A stretch of 64,000 bases of DNA from NCBI GenBank assembly GCA_004298015.1, contig SCSE01000001.1, positions 1 through 64,000 on the forward strand, in the 5' to 3' direction. The position numbers were made by a program, and so were the translations under genes. Numbering within the stretch: the stretch's first letter is position 1; every line of letters starts with the position of its first letter. A model generated the notes under the pieces. That model made no database searches. It was not told the DNA's origin and saw only the letters and a list, made by a program, of their open reading frames with translations. This stretch comes from Rhodanobacter sp. GTDB taxonomy: Bacteria; Pseudomonadota; Gammaproteobacteria; Xanthomonadales; Rhodanobacteraceae. Below, piece by piece: positions 43,839-51,907 of the stretch.

Positions 43839-44852
43839 ATGAAAATCATGGTAACCGGCGCGGCCGGATTCATCGGCTCGCATGTCGCCCTGCGTCTGCT
43901 CGAGCGCGGGGACGAGGTCATCGGCATCGACAATCTCAGCGACTATTACGACGTAAACTTGAAGAAGGCGCGTCTTGCCCGCTTCAATGAGCATCCGCGC
44001 TACATCCATGTGGCGGCAGATTTGGCCGATCGCCAGGCGATGGAGGAAGCCTTTGCCCGCTACAAGCCGCAGCGGGTGATCAACCTGGCGGCCCAGGCCG
44101 GGGTGCGCTATGCGGCTGAGAATCCGCATATCTACGTTTCGACCAATATCACCGGCTTCCTGCACGTCATCGAGGGCTGCCGCCAGCACGAGGTGGAACA
44201 TCTGGTGTTCGCCTCCACCAGCTCGGTGTACGGGGCGAATACGCGGATGCCGTTTTCCGAGCACCAGTCGACCGAGCACCCGTTGACCCTGTATGCGGCG
44301 TCGAAGAAAGCCAACGAGATGATGGCGCACAACTATGCGCATCTGTACGGCCTGCCTTGCACCGGTCTGCGTTTTTTCACGGTTTATGGCCCATGGGGTC
44401 GCCCCGACATGGCGCTGTTCCTGTTCACCAGGGCAATCCTGGCGGGTGAGCCGATCAAGGTCTTCAACTACGGTCATCACAAACGTAGCTTTACTTACAT
44501 CGACGACATCGTCGAAGGGGTGATTCGTGCGCTCGACCAGGTGCCCGTCGGCAACCCGGATTGGCGTGGCGAGGCACCCGACCCTGCATCGAGCCATGCG
44601 CCATATCGTATTTTCAATATCGGCAACGAGCAGCCGGTGCCCTTGCTGCGCTATATCGAGGTGCTGGAACAGTGCCTGGGACGCAAGGCGACGATGGAAA
44701 TGCTGCCATTGCAGGCCGGTGACGTACCCGACACCGAGGCCGACATGTCGGCGCTGGCAGGGGCCGTCGGCTACTGCCCCTGCGTGCCGGTGGAAGAGGG
44801 CGTGGCTCGTTTTGTGCGCTGGTACCGGGATTACTACCGGGTGCCGGGGTAA
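43839..44852 (+). CDS. NAD-dependent epimerase, UDP-glucuronate 4-epimerase type
   Basis: Extended SDR protein of 337 residues with VTGAAGFIGSHVALRLLERGD, IDNLSDYYDVNLKKARL, FASTSSVYGAN and TLYAASKKANEMMAHNY (catalytic Tyr/Lys). The DNLSDYYDV segment and FTVYGPWGRPDMALFLFT are characteristic of UDP-glucuronate 4-epimerases (CapI/LspL), which make UDP-galacturonate for surface polysaccharides. The ATG at 43839 follows AGGACAGG; the upstream part of the open frame overlaps the dehydrogenase gene out of frame. Together with the dehydrogenase and GalE it should provide precursors for an exopolysaccharide or LPS made elsewhere. Confidence 0.9.
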   Translation: MKIMVTGAAGFIGSHVALRLLERGDEVIGIDNLSDYYDVNLKKARLARFNEHPRYIHVAADLADRQAMEEAFARYKPQRVINLAAQAGVRYAAENPHIYVSTNITGFLHVIEGCRQHEVEHLVFASTSSVYGANTRMPFSEHQSTEHPLTLYAASKKANEMMAHNYAHLYGLPCTGLRFFTVYGPWGRPDMALFLFTRAILAGEPIKVFNYGHHKRSFTYIDDIVEGVIRALDQVPVGNPDWRGEAPDPASSHAPYRIFNIGNEQPVPLLRYIEVLEQCLGRKATMEMLPLQAGDVPDTEADMSALAGAVGYCPCVPVEEGVARFVRWYRDYYRVPG

Positions 44853-45022
44853 CCGTTCACCAGGGCGTGGCCCGCGGATGGTGCGATGTGGTGTCGGGCT
44901 TCGATCGGGTGTTGCTGGGCGGTGCGTGAGGTGGTTTCTGTCATGTGACGCTCATGGGAGACCACTGCAGTCAACGCGATTTATCGCGGGGCGAAGGCAA
45001 CGATCCCGCACCGCGGGTACAA

Positions 45023-45238
45023 TTATCCGCCGACGCCATGCGGATGCAGCCACCCCATCCAGATGCCAAACACCACCATGGCGATCAAAAACAGCGACAG
45101 GCCGATGCGACGGGTCAGCGCCCAGACTGTGCGCTTGTCGTCGTCCTTGTCTTTCATCATGAAATACAGCGCCTGGCCGAGGCTGAAAATCACCACCAGC
45201 AGCACGACTACCAGGGCAGCTTTGTAGATGGTTTCCAC
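45023..45238 (-). CDS. Twin transmembrane protein, DUF2909 family
   Basis: The 71-residue protein has two transmembrane helices, AALVVVLLVVIFSLGQALYFMM and IGLSLFLIAMVVFGIWMGWL, separated by the charged KDKDDDKRTVWALTRR. This is the DUF2909 pattern, seen next to SURF1 in many proteobacterial cox clusters. Here it points away from SURF1 instead of lying in line with it. The function is unknown; it is probably connected with oxidase assembly. Confidence 0.82.
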   Translation of the reverse strand: METIYKAALVVVLLVVIFSLGQALYFMMKDKDDDKRTVWALTRRIGLSLFLIAMVVFGIWMGWLHPHGVGG

Positions 45239-45288
45239 GTGATTGATCCAATCCGTTCAGACATCGGCAGTATAGCCACGGGCGGCGG

Positions 45289-46029
45289 TTGTTCAGCGTG
45301 ATCGGATTTCGCCGTCCATCGTGGTGGGCATTGCTGCTGACGGTAGCGGGAGCCTTGCTGTTCATACGTCTGGGGATCTGGCAGCTGCACCGGGCCGACT
45401 TCAAGGACGCACTTCTGCGGCGCTATGCCGCATCGGCAACCGCGCCCCTGCAGGATTTTGCCGCCGTGGCGCAGAACCCGCCGCCGGACCGCTTTCCGCG
45501 GGTCCGGGTACGTGGGCGCTATCTGACCGATCGCCTGTACCTTCTGGACAACCCGAAGCACGACGGGCGCGGCGGGGTTGAGGTTTTTGCCCCGTTCCAG
45601 ATTCCCGGCCAGTCACCGTTGCTGCTGGTCGACATGGGCTTTTTGCAGGGCAATGGCAACGGAGAAATCCCGCCGCTACCGCCGCTGCCGCAAAGCTTGG
45701 TCAGGCTCCACGGTATGTATGTGCCGCCACCACCACCTGGCTTCGAGATGGGCGGCGACGCGCTGACGCGGCAGACGCACTGGCCCAAGGACAGCATTTT
45801 TCTCGACCTGGCGGAGGTCGCCCGGGATCTCGGGCGTCCGCTGTATCCGCGCGTGCTGGCACTGGATGCCGACCCTGCCTCAGCCTATGTTCGCGTGCAT
45901 ACGCTGGATTTTTCCGCGATGCCGCCGGCGCGCCATCGCGCCTATGCCTTCCAGTGGTTCACCTTTGCCGCGGCTGCGGTGGTGATTTTGCTGGTACTGC
46001 ACCGCAAGCGCCGGCGGCCGAAACTCTGA
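45289..46029 (+). CDS. SURF1 family cytochrome oxidase assembly protein
   Basis: SURF1 helps insert heme a into subunit I. The N-terminal helix (WWALLLTVAGALLFIRLGIWQLHRADFK), the GRYLTDRLYLLDNPKHDGRGGVEVFAPF region and LLLVDMGFLQ (equivalent to VNRGWV) are family motifs. A second helix near the C-terminus (YAFQWFTFAAAAVVILLVLHRKRR) completes the fold. No ATG is available: the start is TTG at 45289 or GTG at 45298. It is divergent from the DUF2909 gene, with only 50 bases between them. Confidence 0.88.
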   Translation: MFSVIGFRRPSWWALLLTVAGALLFIRLGIWQLHRADFKDALLRRYAASATAPLQDFAAVAQNPPPDRFPRVRVRGRYLTDRLYLLDNPKHDGRGGVEVFAPFQIPGQSPLLLVDMGFLQGNGNGEIPPLPPLPQSLVRLHGMYVPPPPPGFEMGGDALTRQTHWPKDSIFLDLAEVARDLGRPLYPRVLALDADPASAYVRVHTLDFSAMPPARHRAYAFQWFTFAAAAVVILLVLHRKRRRPKL

Positions 46030-46051
46030 CCATGACTATCGATGAGCTCCC

Positions 46052-46624
46052 ATGAAACCTGCTGATCCCATCGCTTTGCGCAAGAGCCGCCGGTTCCTGC
46101 TGATGATCGGCCTGGTGTTTGCCGCGCCGATGATCGTTGCCGGCTTGCTCACGGTGAGTGGCTGGCAGCCATCGGCCAAGGGCAATGGTCAGCCGATCCT
46201 GCCGCAGCGAAACTTCATCGCCGAAAAGCTGCAGGTACGCCTGGCCGACGGACAGATCTACCCCTGGCGGGACAGCGAGCCACGGATGACTCTGGTGGCA
46301 CTGGCCGGACCGGACTGTAGCGTGCACTGCCTGGCCGCGCTTACCGGTATGGCCAAGGCACGGGTCATGCTCAATCGCAACCAGTCACGACTGCGCCTGC
46401 TCTACCTCGGCACGCCACCGGCGAAGGCGATCGACCGAACGGCGATGGAGGACTACTGGCAGTTGGGTCATGATGTCGATGGCAGGCTCGCCCGCTACCG
46501 CCCGACCGCACCGGATACTGTCAGCGCCGTGCTGGTGGAATCCAATGGCACCGCCTTGTCGTTCTACCCGGCGGGTTTTGATACATCCGGGTTGCTCCGG
46601 GACCTGAGAAAGGTGATTCGCTGA
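46052..46624 (+). CDS. Membrane-anchored CxxxC protein in the oxidase assembly cluster
   Basis: A 190-residue protein with one N-terminal helix (FLLMIGLVFAAPMIVAGLL) and a periplasmic domain. The domain has a thioredoxin-like pattern: MTLVALAGPDCSVHCLAALTGMAKARVMLNR, then LRLLYLGTPP and VLVESNGTALSFYPAGFD. The CSVHC pair matches the CxxxC copper/thiol site of Sco proteins. Its place between SURF1 and ctaA is where small uncharacterised oxidase-assembly proteins occur in other proteobacteria. It could be a Sco-like CuA chaperone or thiol reductase; the distal His of Sco is not obvious. Its stop overlaps the ctaA start (TGATG). Confidence 0.75.
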   Translation: MKPADPIALRKSRRFLLMIGLVFAAPMIVAGLLTVSGWQPSAKGNGQPILPQRNFIAEKLQVRLADGQIYPWRDSEPRMTLVALAGPDCSVHCLAALTGMAKARVMLNRNQSRLRLLYLGTPPAKAIDRTAMEDYWQLGHDVDGRLARYRPTAPDTVSAVLVESNGTALSFYPAGFDTSGLLRDLRKVIR

Positions 46625-47799
46625 TGTCGTCTCGTTCACAAAGAATCCTGCGTGGGCTGTCGTTGTGTGCCGCGTTGTTTGCGCTTGGACTGGTGATGTT
46701 CGGTGCCTTCGTGCGGCTTTCCAATGCGGGCCTGTCCTGCCCTGACTGGCCGACCTGCTATGGCCAGGTGACATGGCCCGAGCATGCGCAGGCGGTGGCG
46801 AAGGCCGATGCGGCCTATCCGAACCGGCCCTACCAAGCCCATAAGGCCTGGCGTGAGCAGGTGCATCGGGTACTGGCCGGGACGCTGGGCGTGATGGTGC
46901 TGGGCATGGCGCTGCTGGCCAGCTGGCGCAAGCGGCGCGAGCGGCTGGCGGTGATCGTGGGCGCGGTATTCGCGGCAGCTGGGGTTGCCCTGTACATGCG
47001 CGGTGAGCATCAGTGGTCGTCATGGCTGGCATGGCTGGCCATCATGCTGCCGCTGATCGCGGCGATGACGTTGAGACGGCCGGGCGCGTGGCGGATCTGC
47101 GTGCTGGCGCTGGCGGTGATCATTTTCCAGGCCATGCTCGGCATGTGGACGGTGACCTTGCTGTTGAAACCGATCGTGGTGATGGGGCACCTGCTCGGTG
47201 GCATGACCACATTCGCCTTGCTGGCCTACGCGGCATTGCGCTTTGCCGGAGTGGGTTCGCCGGACGATCGTCTGGCCAATCTGCGCAAGCTGGTGGTGAT
47301 CGGCATGGTGTTGCTGTTCTGTCAGATTGCGCTGGGTGGCTGGACTTCGGCCAACTATGCGGCACTCGCCTGCGGCTACGGGCCGGGCTCGTTTCCGCAA
47401 TGCCTGAACCAGTGGCTGCCGCCGACCGACTTCCACCAGGGTTTCGTGCTCTGGCGCGGCATCGGCGTCAACTATGAGGGTGGGATCCTCGATATGGCGG
47501 CACGCAGTGCGATCCAGATTGCGCACCGGATCGGCGCCCTGGTGGTGTTCTGCTATCTGGCGTGGCTGGCCCACAAGACCTCCCGGCGTGGCTTGCGCTG
47601 GTATGGCATCGCCATTGCAGTGTTGCTGGTGACACAGGTGCTGCTGGGTATCAGCAACGTGTATTTCGGCCTGCCGCTGGCGGTGGCGACAGCGCACAAT
47701 GGGGGGGCGGCCCTGCTGCTATTCACCTTGGTGGCGACCCTCGCGCGGACGCAGCGGCGGCAGGGCGACACGATGTTCGCGTCGACGGGATCGTACTGA
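46624..47799 (+). CDS. ctaA: Heme A synthase CtaA (COX15)
   Basis: Oxidises the C8 methyl of heme O to the formyl group of heme A. Eight transmembrane helices are visible, with the type-1 signature [20 protein letters not shown] near the N-terminus. Conserved His occur in [23 protein letters not shown] and [13 protein letters not shown]. Length of 391 residues is normal. It starts on the stop codon of the CxxxC protein, and ctaB follows after one base, showing translational coupling. Confidence 0.95.
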   Translation: MSSRSQRILRGLSLCAALFALGLVMFGAFVRLSNAGLSCPDWPTCYGQVTWPEHAQAVAKADAAYPNRPYQAHKAWREQVHRVLAGTLGVMVLGMALLASWRKRRERLAVIVGAVFAAAGVALYMRGEHQWSSWLAWLAIMLPLIAAMTLRRPGAWRICVLALAVIIFQAMLGMWTVTLLLKPIVVMGHLLGGMTTFALLAYAALRFAGVGSPDDRLANLRKLVVIGMVLLFCQIALGGWTSANYAALACGYGPGSFPQCLNQWLPPTDFHQGFVLWRGIGVNYEGGILDMAARSAIQIAHRIGALVVFCYLAWLAHKTSRRGLRWYGIAIAVLLVTQVLLGISNVYFGLPLAVATAHNGGAALLLFTLVATLARTQRRQGDTMFASTGSY

Positions 47800-47800
47800 G

Positions 47801-48706
47801 ATGGCGCTGCATGTTCGCGAGTATCTGGAGCTGACCAAGCCGCGCGTCGTCGCGTTGCTGGTGTTCTGCGCGGTGATCGGCATGTTCCTGGCGGTGCCCG
47901 GGATTCCCCCCTGGCGTGCGCTGGTGTTCGGCACGCTGGGAATCTGGATGGCCTCCGGTTCGGCCGCCGCATTCAACCACCTGATCGACGAGCGTATCGA
48001 CAAGCTGATGGTGCGTACTGCACGGCGCCCGCTGGCTACCGGCAAGCTGACGCCGCGCCAGGTACTGCTGTTCGCGGTCGCGCTGGGGATCGTCTCGATG
48101 CTGGTGCTGTGGCTGCTGGTCAATCCGCTTACCGCGCTGCTCATCTTCGGCGGGTTGATCGGTTATGCCCTGGTATATACCGCCTACCTGAAACGCGCCA
48201 CGCCGCAGAACATCGTGATCGGCGGCCTCGCCGGGGCGATCCCGCCGGTGCTGGGCTGGACCGCGGTAACCGACGCGTTGCATCCGTTCGCCCTGCAGCT
48301 GTGCCTGATTATTTTCGTCTGGACGCCACCGCATTTCTGGGCGTTGGCGATCTTCCGGCGCGACGACTATGCGCGTGCCAAGATTCCGATGTTGCCGGTC
48401 ACCCACGGCGTGGTCTACACACGCTGGCATGTGTTGTTCTACACCATCTTGCTGGTGCTGGTGACGATGTTTCCCGCCCTCACCGGGATGAGCGGGATGA
48501 TCTACCTGGGCGGCGCGGTGGTGCTTGGGGCCGGCTTTCTCTATTACGCCGTACGCCTGCTGCATCCTCCCGATGAGCTGTTCGCGATGAAGGTGTTCAA
48601 GTACTCGATCGTCTATCTGATGGCATTGTTCGCGTTCCTGCTGGCCGACCACTGGCTAGTATCGCCCTTGCTGCAGCCGGGGTTCGTGTTGCAGTCGGTC
48701 GGTTGA
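47801..48706 (+). CDS. ctaB: Protoheme IX farnesyltransferase CtaB (COX10)
   Basis: UbiA-family prenyltransferase that makes heme O from heme B and farnesyl diphosphate. The motifs are [44 protein letters not shown] (Asp-rich prenyl-diphosphate site), [26 protein letters not shown] and [27 protein letters not shown]. Nine transmembrane segments and 301 residues are normal. Last gene of the cox assembly cluster; a Sco1 gene often found next to it is absent here. Confidence 0.96.
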   Translation: MALHVREYLELTKPRVVALLVFCAVIGMFLAVPGIPPWRALVFGTLGIWMASGSAAAFNHLIDERIDKLMVRTARRPLATGKLTPRQVLLFAVALGIVSMLVLWLLVNPLTALLIFGGLIGYALVYTAYLKRATPQNIVIGGLAGAIPPVLGWTAVTDALHPFALQLCLIIFVWTPPHFWALAIFRRDDYARAKIPMLPVTHGVVYTRWHVLFYTILLVLVTMFPALTGMSGMIYLGGAVVLGAGFLYYAVRLLHPPDELFAMKVFKYSIVYLMALFAFLLADHWLVSPLLQPGFVLQSVG

Positions 48707-48729
48707 GCCGATGCATCCGGGGGCTGGTG

Positions 48730-49395
48730 ATGCGCCTGTTGATTGTTGAGGACTCCGTCAACCTGGGTCGTGACCTCAGTACGGCATTGGTGCGTGATGG
48801 CCACGTGGTGGATCTCGCTGAGGATGGCGCCGTCGCGCTGCAGTTTCTCGCCGGTTATAGCTACGATGTGGTGACGCTGGATCTGACCATGCCGCGACTG
48901 GACGGCTGGGCCGTGTTGCGGCAATTGCAGGGGCATGGCGACCGTCCGCGTGTACTCGTGCTCTCCGCGCGCGACCAGGTGGCCGATCGGGTCGGGGCGC
49001 TCAATCTCGGTGCCGACGACTACATGATCAAACCCTTTGCCTACGCCGAGCTGCATGCGCGGCTGCATGCGCTGGCGCGTCGTGGCGAGAGTGGCTCGAC
49101 GCGGCTGCAATGGGGTTCCCTCACGGTGGATCAGCGTGCCCGCGTGGCCAGCGTGGATGGTGTCGCGCTGGCACTGTCGCCCAAGGAATACGCGCTGCTG
49201 GAAATCCTGCTGGTGCAGCGCGGCAGTGTGCTCTCGCGGACGGTGCTGTTTGAAAAGCTCTACGATGCCCGCAGTGAAGCGTCCAGCAAGGTGATCGAGG
49301 TGATCGTGAGCACGCTTCGCACCAAGCTGGCCCGGGCCGGTCTGCGTGACCTGATCGAGACACGGCGGGGTTTCGGTTATGTCGTGGCCGGCTGA
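48730..49395 (+). CDS. OmpR/PhoB-family response regulator
   Basis: Receiver domain (residues 1-120) with acidic pair VEDS, phosphoryl Asp in VVTLDLTMP, Ser in LVLSAR and Lys in MIKPFAY. A winged-helix DNA-binding domain follows (LSPKEYALLEILLVQRGSVLSRTVLFEKLY and ETRRGFGYVV). The ATG at 48730 begins MRLLIVEDS. The 3' end overlaps the sensor kinase by 17 bases. It probably activates the metal-efflux operon downstream, like CusR/CzcR, but the binding site was not identified. Confidence 0.92.
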   Translation: MRLLIVEDSVNLGRDLSTALVRDGHVVDLAEDGAVALQFLAGYSYDVVTLDLTMPRLDGWAVLRQLQGHGDRPRVLVLSARDQVADRVGALNLGADDYMIKPFAYAELHARLHALARRGESGSTRLQWGSLTVDQRARVASVDGVALALSPKEYALLEILLVQRGSVLSRTVLFEKLYDARSEASSKVIEVIVSTLRTKLARAGLRDLIETRRGFGYVVAG

Positions 49396-50791
49396 ACGCT
49401 TGCGTGGATCGATCCGGGGGCGCTTGCTGCTGTTCCTGTTTGGCGGACTGGGTGCCCTGATGCTGGTGCTGTTCCTGCTGTTGGACTTCAGCATCGATCG
49501 GCAGATTTATGGCCGCCTCGACCATCGCTTGCTGGCACGTGCCCATAGGGTGGTGGCGCTGCTCGAATCGCACCCGGCCGGCGAGGCGCTGGCGGAACTT
49601 CAGCGTATCAGTCCCGAGTATGCCGGAGGGGGCCATACCGATTTCCTGCAGATATGGGGCAGCGGCGGCCGTACCGTGCTGTCCTCAGCCAGCAACGCCG
49701 CTGCCACGCTGCAGCGGCCACCGCACGCGGTACCGGCCAATGCGCCATTTTTCTACGACCTGCATCTGCCTGACGGGCATCACGGTCGCGCCGTGGCGTT
49801 GCGGCTCGCGTTCCCCGGTAGCCGGGGCGAGGCCACGCTGGTGGTGGCCGAAGAACGCGAGCAGATCGACCTGCTCGAACGGCAGATCCACATCGTGTTG
49901 TTGAGTGGCATCGCGGGCACCGCCTTGCTGGCCGCGCTGCTGGCCTTTCTTGCGGTACGCGGCGGCCTGCGTCCGTTGCTGACGTTTCGCGCCGACGCCG
50001 AGGCGGCCATGGGGCCGCGTGCGGAAACACTGCCGACCGAAGGCATGCCGCGTGAGTTGATGCCCTTTGCGCTGGCCCTGAACCGGGCCTTCCAGCAACT
50101 GCATGCCACGCTGGCCCGCGAACGTCGTTTTGCCCGCGACGTGGCCCATGAATTGCGCACGCCGCTGGCCGAAGTGCGCATGGCGCTGGATCTGGCCCAG
50201 CGCGACGTTGTCGACTCGGTGCCGTTGCAGGGTGCGGTGGTGTCGATCGAACGGATGCGGCGGTGTGTCGATGCGCTGCTGGCGCTTTCGCGCTACGAAT
50301 CCGGCATGGATCGGGCCTTGATGGAGCCGCTGGATCTGGTCGAACTGCTGCGCAAGGCATGCACGGCCGCACCGACGATGCCGCGCGCCGTGTCGCTGGA
50401 TATCAAGCTGCCGGATGAGTACTGGGTGGTATCCGATGCCGCCCTGCTGGAGCGCATCGTCGACAACCTGTTGCAGAACGCGCTGGAGTACGCACCCGAG
50501 CGCAGCCGGGTGCAACTGCTGCTGGAGCCCATGCCGGGTGGGGCTCGGCTGCGCATCGGCAACGATGCACCCGAGCTGGAGCCGCAGGACCTGGCCCGCA
50601 TGGGCGAGCGCTTCTGGCGCAAATCGCCAGAGCGCGATTCCAGTCGCCACGGCGGCCTGGGCCTGGCACTTTCACAGACCCTGGCCGAGGTGCTTGGGTT
50701 GCAGCTGAATTTTGAACTCGAGCATGGGGTGTTCTGGGCCGTGCTCACGCCGCTGCGGGATATCGACAGCCTCGACGGGGAAGTTTCTTAA
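49379..50791 (+). CDS. Sensor histidine kinase of the metal-efflux locus
   Basis: Membrane kinase with first helix LLLFLFGGLGALMLVLFLLLDF, a periplasmic domain of about 130 residues and second helix IHIVLLSGIAGTALLAALLAFLAV. A short HAMP-like region leads to the H-box FARDVAHELRTPLAEVRMA. The ATPase domain has the N-box DNLLQNALEYAP and a G-box near HGGLGLALSQTL. The periplasmic part contains several His (GGHTDF, DGHHGR) that might bind a metal ion. It overlaps the regulator gene, so the pair is co-translated. Confidence 0.92.
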   Translation: MSWPAERLRGSIRGRLLLFLFGGLGALMLVLFLLLDFSIDRQIYGRLDHRLLARAHRVVALLESHPAGEALAELQRISPEYAGGGHTDFLQIWGSGGRTVLSSASNAAATLQRPPHAVPANAPFFYDLHLPDGHHGRAVALRLAFPGSRGEATLVVAEEREQIDLLERQIHIVLLSGIAGTALLAALLAFLAVRGGLRPLLTFRADAEAAMGPRAETLPTEGMPRELMPFALALNRAFQQLHATLARERRFARDVAHELRTPLAEVRMALDLAQRDVVDSVPLQGAVVSIERMRRCVDALLALSRYESGMDRALMEPLDLVELLRKACTAAPTMPRAVSLDIKLPDEYWVVSDAALLERIVDNLLQNALEYAPERSRVQLLLEPMPGGARLRIGNDAPELEPQDLARMGERFWRKSPERDSSRHGGLGLALSQTLAEVLGLQLNFELEHGVFWAVLTPLRDIDSLDGEVS

Positions 50792-50853
50792 GCTCGTTCA
50801 AAGCAAGCCTGCGGAATCCTTGCAATTGATTGGCCTGGATTTCGAGGTGTTGC

Positions 50854-51906
50854 ATGCATCGCTTGCTGTTTGCCCTGGCGGTAGTTGCCGTCGTGTTGCC
50901 CTGTCATGCCGTTGCACAACAGATCGTGCTGACCGCGGCGCAACGGCAGGCGATGGATGTCCGCGTGGGCAAGATCGAGCCGGCAGCCGACGTTCCCCTG
51001 GACGGCTTGCCTGCAGTGGTGCGTGCGCCGCTGGAGGACAGCGCCGTGGTCACCGCACCGTTTGCGGGCGTGGTGGTGGCCGTACTCGCGCGCCAGGGGC
51101 AGATGGTCGGCCGCCATCAACCGCTGGCGCGGATCCAGAGCCGTGAGGCGATGACCCTCGGCGCCGACCTGGCTGCGGCGCGCGGTGATTCCCGCGTCGC
51201 AGCCGCACAGGCAGCGCGGGACCGGCAGCTGCTGCTCGAAGGGATCATTCCCGCGGCCCGGGTTCAGGCAGCGCAGGCGCGTCGCGAGGCCGCCGCCGCG
51301 CGCCTGCACGAACTGCAGGCGGCGCGCGCGATGGCACCTGCGGCGGCGGGTGTGGCACCTGGCATTTACGAGCTGCGTGCGCCGCTCGCCGGCCGGGTGC
51401 TCGAACGCAGCGTGCGACTGGGCGAGTCGATCGCGGCGCTGGCCAAGGCCTATGTGATCGCTCGGCGTGACCGCGTGATGCTGGAGCTGCACGTGCCGGC
51501 ACGCCACGCTGCCGCGGTGCGCGTGGGTCAGCGGGTGCGCGTGCCCGGCGGGGCGCAAGGCAAGGTCACTGAAACCGCCGGTGCCATCGATGCGGCAAGC
51601 CAGAGCGTGCTGGTGCGGGCGCAGATCGATACCGAGAGCTTGCGGCCCGGGCAGCAACTCACGGCAACCTTGTTGCTGCCGGCGCCGGCCGACGCCTGGT
51701 CGGTACCGTCATCCGCGCTGGTGGAGCGTGGCGGAGGCTATGTGTTGTTTGTCGCCCGCGGGGCAGGCTATTCGGCGGTCCCGGTAAAGCTGCTGGCGCA
51801 GACCTCCGCGGGTCGCAGCGTGGTGGTGGCGGCACTGGCGGTGGACACCAAGGTGGTGGTCTCCGGCGCCGGTGCGCTCAAGGTGATGGCGCAGGGGGCG
51901 CGTTGA
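50854..51906 (+). CDS. RND efflux periplasmic adaptor (CzcB/CusB-like)
   Basis: Membrane fusion protein that links the RND pump with the outer-membrane channel. It has signal peptide LLFALAVVAVVLPCHAVA, a split lipoyl domain (VVTAPFAGVVVAVLARQGQMV and IYELRAPLAGRVLERSVRLGES), a short alpha hairpin rich in Ala/Arg/Gln, and beta-barrel and membrane-proximal domains. The start at 50854 is preceded by GAGGTG. It has no long N-terminal Met/His metal-binding extension. Its stop lies one base before the RND gene start. Confidence 0.9.
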   Translation: MHRLLFALAVVAVVLPCHAVAQQIVLTAAQRQAMDVRVGKIEPAADVPLDGLPAVVRAPLEDSAVVTAPFAGVVVAVLARQGQMVGRHQPLARIQSREAMTLGADLAAARGDSRVAAAQAARDRQLLLEGIIPAARVQAAQARREAAAARLHELQAARAMAPAAAGVAPGIYELRAPLAGRVLERSVRLGESIAALAKAYVIARRDRVMLELHVPARHAAAVRVGQRVRVPGGAQGKVTETAGAIDAASQSVLVRAQIDTESLRPGQQLTATLLLPAPADAWSVPSSALVERGGGYVLFVARGAGYSAVPVKLLAQTSAGRSVVVAALAVDTKVVVSGAGALKVMAQGAR

Positions 51907-51907
51907 G

